A DNA stretch of 64,000 nt from Hydractinia symbiolongicarpus (lineage: Eukaryota > Cnidaria > Hydrozoa > Anthoathecata > Hydractiniidae): positions 34,499,851 to 34,563,850 of the forward strand of contig NC_079877.1 in the NCBI RefSeq assembly GCF_029227915.1. The letters run 5' to 3'. The number at the start of each line of letters is the position of its first letter. Position 1 is the stretch's first letter. This document shows, piece after piece, positions 1 through 9,028 of this stretch. The notes under the pieces are model-generated. The model had not been told where the DNA came from, made no database searches, and saw nothing but the letters and a program-made list of their open reading frames with translations. A program made the position numbers and the translations under genes.

Positions 1-2519
1 GATAACGGCTAGGATTGGTCCCACAGTAAAAAATGACTTATTTATCTTAATTCTTAAATAAAACCTTACCACAGCGCCCAGTGTAATCGCTGAGTTCCAG
101 CCATCATGTCAAATTAAGAAGAATGTTATTTCTTGGCGTCCAATTGTCTCACTTATAACATTTATAAGGTCAAAGTCCAAAATCAGTTCATTTAAGTCGC
201 ACAGTCAAACGCTTCACAGTTAAAAGCGATGCAACCTAGTAATATCCGAATACTTTCGCTAAATACATGTTGGTACGAATATGTGACGCAACCGTTGTAA
301 CTCAAACGGAATTATACCGCCAAGAAATCAATGAAATGTAGTTTTTGAGAATGTCTTTATTTCTTCAGCGCGTGCTAACGGCCAGGTTTGGTCCCACAGT
401 AAGAAAATCTTATTTATCTAAATTTTAAAATGAATCGCTTCCACACGGTCCAGTGTAATCGCTGAGTTCCGGCAATCATGTCAAATTAAGAAGAACATCA
501 TTTCTTGTAGTCAAAATGACTCATTTATCACATTTATAAGGTGAAAGTCCAAAATCAGTTCAATTAAGTCCCACAGTCAATCGTTTCGCTGTTGAAAGCG
601 ATACAACTTAGTAATATCGGAAAAAAATCACTAAATACATGTTGGTACCAATGTGTGACGCAACCGTTGTAACTCAAACGGATTGACACCGTTAGAAAGT
701 CAATGAAATGGAGTTTTTGAAACTGTCGCTATATCTTCAGCGCGCGCTAACGGCTAGGATTGGTCCCACAGTAAAAACACTTATTTATCTAAAGTTTTAA
801 ATAAAGTGCTACCACAGGGACCAGTGTAATCGCTGAGTTCCGGCAATCATGTCGAATTAAGAAGAATGTTATTCCTTGGAGTCCAATTGGCTCATTTATC
901 ACATTTATAAGGTCACAGTCCAGAATCAGTTTAATTAAGTCCCACAGTCAATCGTTTCACTGTTAAAAGCGATACAACTTAGTAATATTGGAAAAAATCA
1001 GTAAACCCATGTTGGTACGATTATGTGACGCAACCGTTGTAACTCAAACGGATTGACACCGTTAAAGTCAATGAATTGGAGTTTTTGAAACTGTCTCTAT
1101 ATCTTCAGCGCGCGGTAACGGCTAGGATTGGTCCCACAGTACAAAATGACTTATTTATCTTAATTTTTAAATAAAGCGTTACCACAGCGCCCAGTGTAAT
1201 CGGTGAGTTTCATCAATCATGTCAAATTAAGGAGAATGTTATTTCTTCTAGTCAAACTGGCTCATTTATTACATTTATAAGGTCAAAGTCCAATATCAGT
1301 TCAACTAAGTCCCACAGTCAATCGTTTCACTGTTGAAAGCGATACAACTTAGTAATATCGGAAGAAAATCACTAAATACATGTTGGTACGATTATGTGAC
1401 GCAACCGTTGTAAGTCAAACGGATTGACACCGTTAGAAAGTCAATGAAATGTAGTTTTTGAAAGTGTCTCTATTTCTTCAGCGCGCGATAACGGCTAGGA
1501 TTGGTCCCACACTAAAAATGACTTATTTATCTCAATTTATAAAAAAGGCTATCCAGAGCCTAATGTAATCGCTGAATTCTAGCAATCATGTCAAATTAAG
1601 AAGAATGTTATTCATTGGAGACCTTTTGCCTCATTTATCACATTTATAAGGTCACAGTCCTGAATCAGTTCAAATAATTCCCACAGTCAATCGTTTCTCT
1701 GTTGAAAGCGATACAACTTAGTAATATCGGAAGAAAATCACTAAATACATGTTGGTACGATTATGTGACGCAACCGTTCTAACTCAAACGGATTGACACC
1801 GTTAGAAAGTTAATGAAATGTGGTTTTTGAAACTGTCTCTATTTCTTTGGCGCGGGATAACAGCTAGGATTGGTCCCACAGTAAAAAAAGACTTATTTTT
1901 CTTAACTTTTAAACAAAGCGCTACCACAGCGCCCAGTGTAATCGGTGAGTTTCATCAATCATGTCAAATTAAGGAGAATGTTATTTCTTCTAGTCAAAAT
2001 GGCTCATTTATTACATTTATAAGGTCAAAGTCCAAGATCAGTTCAACTAAGTCCCACAGTCAATCGTTTCACTGTTGAAAGCGATACAACTTAGTAATAT
2101 CGGAAGAAAATCACTAAATACTTGTTGGTAAGATTATGTGACGCAACCGTTGTAAGTCAAACGGATTGACACCGTTAGAAAGTCAATGAAATGGAGTTTT
2201 TGAAACTGTCTCTATATCTTCAGCGCGCGGTAACGGCTAGGATTGGTCCCACAGTACAAAATGACTTATTTATCTTAATTTTTAAATAAAGCGTTACCAC
2301 AGCGTTCAGCGTAATCGGTGAGTTTCATCAATCATGTCAAATTAAGGAGAATGTTATTTCTTCTAGTCAAACTGGCTCATTTATTACATTTATAAGGTCA
2401 AAGTCCAAAATCAGTTCAACTAAGTCCCACAGTCAATCGTTTCACTGTTGAAAGCGATACAACTTAGTAATATCGGAAAAAAATCACTAAATACATGTTG
2501 GTACGAATGTGTGACGCAA
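1..2519 (+). repeat. Left-end satellite block, monomers 1-7
   Basis: Monomer starts are 1, 374, 746, 1114, 1487, 1856 and 2229. The block contains a 368-bp monomer (746-1113), short because caccgttaaagtc replaces caccgttagaaagtc, plus small changes elsewhere. Positions 1-~1114 correspond to 9029-~10142 (offset 9028). Monomer 2229 corresponds to the one at 10515 (offset 8286). The difference is about two monomers, so an insertion or deletion of two whole monomers separates the two copies. Positions 186-2519 are the left copy of the 2334-bp out-of-register duplication that restarts at 2520. Confidence 0.85.
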
Positions 2520-2707
2520 GTTCATTTAAGTCGCACAGTCAAACGTTTCACAGTTAAAAGCGATGCAACCTAGTAATATCCGAATACTTTTGCTAAATAC
2601 ATGTTGGTACGAATATGTGACGCAACCGTTGTAACTCAAACGGAATTATACCGCCAAGAAATCAATGAAATGTAGTTTTTGAGAATGTTTTTATTTCTTC
2701 AGCGCGT
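2229..2707 (+). repeat. Aberrant 479-bp monomer containing the only register break
   Basis: This unit is 106 bp too long. It runs normally to gacgcaa at 2513-2519 (monomer position ~291) and then jumps at 2520 to gttcatttaagtcgcacag, which belongs at monomer position ~186 and matches 186 onwards. Monomer positions ~186-291 are therefore present twice. The shared sequence at the junction is about 1 bp (an a), so homologous crossover in register is unlikely to have made it. From 2520 the sequence follows 186 onwards at a constant offset of 2334 through at least 3821. The join could be a real end-joining or re-insertion event, or an assembly mis-join. Confidence 0.85.
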
Positions 2708-2975
2708 GCTAACGGCCAGGATTGGTCCCACAGTAAGAAAATCTTATTTATCTAAATTTTAAAATGAATCGCTTCCACACGGTCCAGTGTAATCGCTGAG
2801 TTCCGGCAATCATGTCAAATTAAGAAGAACATCATTTCTTGTAGTCAAAATGACTCATTTATCACATTTATAAGGTGAAAGTCCAAAATCAGTTCAATTA
2901 AGTCCCACAGTCAATCGTTTCGCTGTTGAAAGCGATACAACTTAGTAATATCGGAAAAAAATCACTAAATACATG

Positions 2976-2985
2976 TTGGTACCAA
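2976..2985. repeat. 10-bp palindrome TTGGTACCAA (subfamily marker)
   Basis: A single change (catgttggtacga to catgttggtacca) makes a perfect palindrome. I find it at 642-651, 2976-2985, 5206-5215, 9670-9679 and 11529-11538, all in equivalent monomers of the left third and nowhere else. It is a useful marker of the left-end superrepeat. Confidence 0.8.
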
Positions 2986-4208
2986 TGTGTGACGCAACCG
3001 TTGTAACTCAAACGGATTGACACCGTTAGAAAGTCAATGATATGGAGTTTTTGAATCTGTCTCTATATCTTCAGCGCGCGCTAACGGCTAGGATTGGTCC
3101 CACAGTAAAAACACTTATTTATCTAAAGTTTTAAATAAAGTGCTACCACAGGGACCAGTGTAATCGCTGAGTTGCGGCAATCATGTCAAATTAAGAAGAA
3201 TGTTATTCCTTGGAGTCCAATTGGCTCATTTATCACATTTATAAGGTCACAGTCCAGAATCAGTTTAATTAAGTCCCACAGTCAATCGTTTTACTGTTAA
3301 AAGCGATACAACTTAGTAATATTGGAAAAAATCAGTAAACCCATGTTGGTACGATTATGTGACGCAACCGTTGTAACTCAAACGGATTGACACCGTTAAA
3401 GTCAATGAATTGGAGTTTTTGAAACTGTCTCTATATCTTCAGCGCGCGGTAACGGCTAGGATTGGTCCCACAGTACAAAATGACTTATTTATCTTAATTT
3501 TTAAATAAAGCGTTACCACAGCGCCCAGTGTAATCGGTGAGTTTCATCAATCATGTCAAATTAAGGAGAATGTTATTTCTTCTAGTCAAACTGGCTCATT
3601 TATTACATTTATAAGGTCAAAGTCCAAAATCAGTTCAACTAAGTCCCACAGTCAATCGTTTCACTGTTGAAAGCGATACAACTTAGTAATATCGGAAGAA
3701 AATCACTAAATACATGTTGGTACGATTATGTGACGCAACCGTTGTAAGTCAAACGGATTGACACCGTTAGAAAGTCAATGAAATGTAGTTTTTGAAAGTG
3801 TCTCTATTTCTTCAGCGCGCGATAACGGCTAGGATTGGTCCCACAGTAAAAAATGACTTATTTATCTCAATTTATAAAAAAAGGCTATCCAGAGCCTAAT
3901 GTAATCGCTGAATTCCAGCAATCATGTCAAATTAAGAAGAATGTTATTCATTGGAGACCTTTTGCCTCATTTATCACATTTATAAGGTCACAGTCCTGAA
4001 TCAGTTCAAATAATTCCCACAGTCAATCGTTTCTCTGTTGAAAGCGATACAACTTAGTAATATCGGAAGAAAATCAATAAATACATGTTGGTACGATTAT
4101 GTGGCGCAACCGTTGTAAGTCAAACGGATTGACACCGTTAGAAAGTCAATGAAATGTAGTTTTTCAAACTGTCTCTATTTCTTCGGCGCGCGATAACGGC
4201 TAGGATTG

Positions 4209-4396
4209 GTCCCACAGTACAAAATGACTTATTTATCTTAATTTTTAAATAAAGCGTTACCACAGCGCCCAGTGTAATCGGTGAGTTCCATCAATCATGT
4301 CAAATTAAGGAGAATGTTATTTCTTCTAGTCAAAATGGCTGATTTATTACATTTATAAGGTCAAAGTCCAAAATCAGTTCAATTAAGTCCCACAGT
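4209..4396 (+). repeat. Internal direct repeat GTCCCACAGT, 178 bp apart (example copy)
   Basis: The 10-mer occurs at 4209-4218 and at 4387-4396. Weaker matches follow in the same order: aaagcg at 4251 and 4414, aatcgg/tatcgg at 4276 and 4434, and catgt at 4296 and 4457 (shifts 163, 158 and 161 bp). The order and similar spacing suggest that the present monomer may be an old dimer of a ~160-180 bp unit. Most monomers keep both copies of the 10-mer; some have gtcgcacagt in the second. Confidence 0.6.
4229..4252. repeat. AT-rich dyad, arms of 7 bp (example copy)
   Basis: TTATTTA (4229-4235) and TAAATAA (4246-4252) are perfect inverted arms separated by 10 bp. The same arrangement is present in a large share of monomers at monomer position ~38-61. 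It is lost in the subfamily with cttatttttcttaacttttaaac. Such a dyad could extrude a small cruciform; that is inference. Confidence 0.7.
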
Positions 4397-4699
4397 CAAT
4401 CGTTTCTCTGTTGAAAGCGATACAACTTAGTAATATCGGAAGAAAATCACTAAATACATGTTGGTACGATTATGTGACGCAACCGTTCTAACTCAAACGG
4501 ATTGACACCGTTAGAAAGTCAATGAATTGGAGTTTTTGAAACTGTCTCTATATCTTCAGCGCGCGCTAACGGCTAGGATTGGTCCCACAGTAAAAATGAC
4601 TTATTTATCTAAATTTTTAAATGAATCGCTACCACAGGGTCCAGTGTAATCGCTGAGTTCCAGCAATCACGTCAAATTAAAAAGAATATCATTTCTTGT

Positions 4700-4712
4700 A
4701 GTCAAAATGACT
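4700..4712. repeat. Short dyad AGTCA-aaa-TGACT (example copy)
   Basis: Perfect 5-bp arms flank a 3-bp spacer. It lies in the variable middle of the monomer and is present in the gtagtcaaaatgactc subfamilies across the whole window. In other subfamilies one arm is changed (tctagtcaaaatggctc) or the element is replaced (gtccaattgtctc). The arms resemble AP-1/CREB half sites, but nothing shows binding. Confidence 0.65.
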
Positions 4713-4854
4713 CATTTATCACATTTATAAGGTCAAAGTCCAAAATCAGTTCAATTAAGTCCCACAGTCAATCGTTTCACTGTTGAAAGCGATACAACTT
4801 AGTAATATCGGAAAAAAATCACTAAATACATGTTGGTACGAATATGTGACCCAA

Positions 4855-4884
4855 CCGTTGTAACTCAAACGGATTGACACCGTT
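4855..4884. repeat. CCGTT-AACGG-CCGTT alternating inverted triplet (example copy)
   Basis: CCGTT at 4855-4859, AACGG at 4868-4872 and CCGTT at 4880-4884 form two mutually exclusive hairpins sharing the middle element, with loops of 8 and 7 bp. A fourth AACGG is in the start motif of most monomers, about 60 bp further on. The triplet is among the best conserved parts of the monomer: the subfamilies mostly differ by single bases between the elements. Two of the three elements fit the Myb-type core YAACKG on one strand (CAACGG, TAACGG). Confidence 0.7.
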
Positions 4885-7340
4885 AGAAAGTTAATGAAAT
4901 GTGGTTTTTGAAACTGTCTCTATTTCTTTGGCGCGGGATAACAGCTAGGATTGGTCCCACAGTAAAAAAAGACTTATTTTTCTTAACTTTTAAACAAAGC
5001 GCTACCACAGCGCCCAGTGTAATTGCTGAGTTCCAGCAATCATGTCAAATTAAGAAGAATATCATTTCTTGTAGTCAAAATGACTCATTTATCACATTTA
5101 TAAGTTCAAAGTCCAAAATCAGTTCAATTAAGTCCCACAGTCAATCGTTTCGCTGTTGAAAGCGATACAACTTAGTAATATCGGAAAAAAATCACTAAAT
5201 ACATGTTGGTACCAATGTGTGACGCAACCGTTGTAACTCAAACGGATTGACACCGTTAGAAAGTCAATGATATGGAGTTTTTGAATCTGTCTCTATATCT
5301 TCAGCGCGCGCTAACGGCTAGGATTGGTCCCACAGTAAAAACACTTATTTATCTAAAGTTTTAAATAAAGTGCTACCACAGGGACCAGTGTAATCGCTGA
5401 GTTGCGGCAATCATGTCAAATTAAGAAGAATGTTATTCCTTGGAGTCCAATTGGCTCATTTATCACATTTATAAGGTCACAGTCCAGAATCAGTTTAATT
5501 AAGTCCCACAGTCAATCGTTTTACTGTTAAAAGCGATACAACTTAGTAATATTGGAAAAAATCAGTAAACCCATGTTGGTACGATTATGTGACGCAACCG
5601 TTGTAACTCAAACGGATTGACACCGTTAAAGTCAATGAATTGGAGTTTTTGAAACTGTCTCTATATCTTCAGCGCGCGGTAACGGCTAGGATTGGTCCCA
5701 CAGTACAAAATGACTTATTTATCTTAATTTTTAAATAAAGCGTTACCACAGCGCCCAGTGTAATCGGTGAGTTTCATCAATCATGTCAAATTAAGGAGAA
5801 TGTTATTTCTTCTAGTCAAACTGGCTCATTTATTACATTTATAAGGTCAAAGTCCAAAATCAGTTCAACTAAGTCCCACAGTCAATCGTTTCACTGTTGA
5901 AAGCGATACAACTTAGTAATATCGGAAGAAAATCACTAAATACATGTTGGTACGATTATGTGACGCAACCGTTGTAAGTCAAACGGATTGACACCGTTAG
6001 AAAGTCAATGAAATGTAGTTTTTGAAAGTGTCTCTATTTCTTCAGCGCGCGATAACGGCTAGGATTGGTCCCACAGTAAAAAATGACTTATTTATCTCAA
6101 TTTATAAAAAAAGGCTATCCAGAGCCTAATGTAATCGCTGAATTCCAGCAATCATGTCAAATTAAGAAGAATGTTATTCATTGGAGACCTTTTGCCTCAT
6201 TTATCACATTTATAAGGTCACAGTCCTGAATCAGTTCAAATAATTCCCACAGTCAATCGTTTCTCTGTTGAAAGCGATACAACTTAGTAATATCGGAAGA
6301 AAATCAATAAATACATGTTGGTACGATTATGTGGCGCAACCGTTGTAAGTCAAACGGATTGACACCGTTAGAAAGTCAATGAAATGTAGTTTTTCAAACT
6401 GTCTCTATTTCTTCGGCGCGCGATAACGGCTAGGATTGGTCCCACAGTACAAAATGACTTATTTATCTTAATTTTTAAATAAAGCGTTACCACAGCGCCC
6501 AGTGTAATCGGTGAGTTCCATCAATCATGTCAAATTAAGGAGAATGTTATTTCTTCTAGTCAAAATGGCTGATTTATTACATTTATAAGGTCAAAGTCCA
6601 AAATCAGTTCAATTAAGTCCCACAGTCAATCGTTTCTCTGTTGAAAGCGATACAACTTAGTAATATCGGAAGAAAATCACTAAATACATGTTGGTACGAT
6701 TATGTGACGCAACCGTTCTAACTCAAACGGATTGACACCGTTAGAAAGTCAATGAATTGGAGTTTTTGAAACTGTCTCTATATCTTCAGCGCGCGCTAAC
6801 GGCTAGGATTGGTCCCACAGTAAAAATGACTTATTTATCTAAATTTTTAAATGAATCGCTACCACAGGGTCCAGTGTAATCGCTGAGTTCCAGCAATCAC
6901 GTCAAATTAAAAAGAATATCATTTCTTGTAGTCAAAATGACTCATTTATCACATTTATAAGGTCAAAGTCCAAAATCAGTTCAATTAAGTCCCACAGTCA
7001 ATCGTTTCACTGTTGAAAGCGATACAACTTAGTAATATCGGAAAAAAATCACTAAATACATGTTGGTACGAATATGTGACCCAACCGTTGTAACTCAAAC
7101 GGATTGACACCGTTAGAAAGTTAATGAAATGTGGTTTTTGAAACTGTCTCTATTTCTTTGGCGCGGGATAACAGCTAGGATTGGTCCCACAGTAAAAAAA
7201 GACTTATTTTTCTTAACTTTTAAACAAAGCGCTACCACAGCGCCCAGTGTAATTGCTGAGTTCCAGCAATCATGTCAAATTAAGAAGAATATCATTTCTT
7301 GTAGTCAAAATGACTCATTTATCACATTTATAAGTTCAAA

Positions 7341-9028
7341 GTCCAAAATCAGTTCAATTAAGTCCCACAGTCAATCGTTTCACTGTTGAAAGCGATACAA
7401 CTTAGTAATATCGGAAAAAAATCACTAAATACATGTTGGTACGAATATGTGACGCAACCGTTGTAACTCAAACGGATTGACACCGTTAAAGTCAATGAAT
7501 TGGAGTTTTTGAAACTGCCTCTATATCTTCAGCGCGCGGTAACGGCTAGGATTGGTCCCACAGTACAAAATGACTTATTTATCTTAATTTTTAAATAAAG
7601 CGTTACCACAGCGCCCAGTGTAATCGGTAAGTTTCATCAATCATGTCAAATTAAGGAGAATGTTATTTCTTCTAGTCAAAATGGCTCATTTATTACATTT
7701 ATAAGGTCAAAGTCCAAAATCAGTTCAACTAAGTCCCACAGTCAATCGTTTCACTGTTGAAAGCGATACAACTTAGTAATATCGGAAGAAAATCACTAAA
7801 TACATGTTGGTAAGATTATGTGACGCAACCGTTGTAAGTCAAACGGATTGACACCGTTAGAAAGTCAATGAAATGGAGTTTTTGAAACTGTCTCTATATC
7901 TTCGGCGCGCGGTAACGGCTAGGATTGGTCCCACAGTACAAAATGACTTATTTATCTTAATTTTTAAATAAAGCGTTACCACAGCGCCCAGTGTAATCGG
8001 TGAGTTTCATCAATCATGTCAAATTAAAGAGAATGTTATTTCTTCTAGTGAAACTGGCTCATTTATTACATTTATAAGGTCAAAGTCCAAAATCAGTTCA
8101 ACTAAGTCCCACAGTCAATCGTTTCACTGTTAGAAGCGATGCAACCTAGTAATATCAGAAAAACATCGTTAATACATGTTGGTACGAATATGTGACCCAA
8201 CCGTTGTAACTCAAACGGATTGACACCGTTAGAAAGTCAATGAAATGTGGTTTTTGAAACTGTCTCTATTTCTTCGGCGGGCGATAACGGCTAGGATTGG
8301 TCCCACAGTAAAAAAAGACTTATTTTTCTTAACTTTTAAACAAAGCGCTACCACAGCGCCCAGTGTAATTGCTGAGGTCCAGCAATCATGTCAAATTAAG
8401 AAGAATGTCATTTCTTGTAGTCAAAATGACTCATTTATCACATTTAAAAGGTCAAAGTCCAAAATCAGTTCAACTAAGTCCCACAGTCAATCGTTTCACT
8501 GTTGAAAGCGATACAACTTAGTAATATCGGAAAAAAATCACTAAATACATGTTGGTACGAATGTGTGACGCAACCGTTGTAACTTAAACGGATTGACACC
8601 GTTAGAAAATCAATGAAATTTTGTTTTAGAGACTGTCTCTATCTCTTCAGCGCGCGATAACGGCTAGGATTGGTCCCACAATAAAAAATGACTTATTTAT
8701 CTTAATTTTTAAATAAAGCCTTACCACAGCGCCCAGTGTAATCGCTGAGTTCCAGCAATCATGTCAAATTAAGAAGAATATCATTTCTTGTAGTCAAAAT
8801 GACTCATTTATCACATTTATAAGGTCAAAGTCCAAAATCAGTTCAATTAAGTCCCACAGTCAATCGTTTCACTGTTGAAAGCGATACAACTTAGTAATAT
8901 CGGAAAAAAATCACTAAATACATGTTGGTACGATTGTGTGACGCAACCATTGTAACTCAAACGGATTGACACCGTTAGAAAATCAATGAAATTTAGTTTT
9001 AGAAACTGTCTCTATTTCTTCAGCGCGC
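7341..9028 (+). repeat. Mixed monomers linking two left-side blocks
   Basis: Monomer starts are 7538, 7911, 8283 and 8656. The copies at 7538 and 7911 both begin ggtaacgg and are sister monomers in tandem, like the pair at 12001 and 12374. The one at 8283 belongs to the subfamily with gacttatttttcttaac. The one at 8656 has the cccacaataaaa variant that becomes common further right. I see no simple higher-order period here. Confidence 0.75.

Larger units (their letters stand above)
4192..4564 (+). repeat. Representative 373-bp monomer with internal landmarks
   Basis: This copy has the typical length and shows the internal map. The start motif is at 4192-4204. GTCCCACAGT is at 4209-4218 and again at 4387-4396. 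An AT-rich dyad occupies 4229-4252. The GC-richer block cacagcgccc is at 4261-4270. The most variable part lies around 4300-4380, where subfamilies carry alternative versions. The second half holds aaagcg (4414-4419), tatcgg (4434-4439), catgttggtac (4457 on), then the CCGTT/AACGG cluster and a run of C-G steps that leads into the next monomer. A monomer of about 373 bp equals about two nucleosome repeats, as in many animal and plant satellites. No promoter, coding or RNA-gene signal is recognisable in it. Confidence 0.9.
2881..7340 (+). repeat. Tandem duplication of a 6-monomer HOR, unit 2230 bp
   Basis: The first copy runs from about 2881 to 5110 and the second from about 5111 to 7340. Monomer starts 3080, 3448, 3821, 4192, 4565 and 4937 are matched at +2230 by 5310, 5678, 6051, 6422, 6795 and 7167. 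In the lines I compared, including rare changes such as gtggcgcaac, ggctgattt and caatcacgtc, I found no difference between the copies, although neighbouring monomers within a unit differ widely. The left edge lies where ggtgaaag (first copy) contrasts with gttcaaag. The right edge lies where cgtttcgctg becomes cgtttcactg. This is the cleanest large duplication in the left third. Confidence 0.9.

Noticed and set aside
1818-2078. 86-codon open reading frames, eleven copies between 1818 and 24529, as possible short genes
   Set aside because: They lie wholly inside satellite monomers and cross the monomer boundary. They exist only where the A-run and a T/A variant keep the frame open, so most monomers are closed by frame or stop. 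Differences between copies freely change amino acids, and no domain, signal peptide or start context is recognisable.
4192-4564. tRNA-derived SINE origin or RNA polymerase III promoter
   Set aside because: I see no A box and B box pair (no GGTTCGA-like element) and no cloverleaf. The ggattggtcccac motif only superficially resembles one.
4870-4900. Bacterial-type promoter (TTGACA in ggattgacaccg of many monomers)
   Set aside because: There is no TATAAT-like element at proper spacing and no gene downstream. The setting is a eukaryotic satellite, so this is a chance match.
4565-4936. CENP-B box in the monomer
   Set aside because: No match to the core TTCG-n4-A-n2-CGGG on either strand in the monomers I read. 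The nearest, ttcggcgcgcgataacgg, lacks the required A and the CGGG end.
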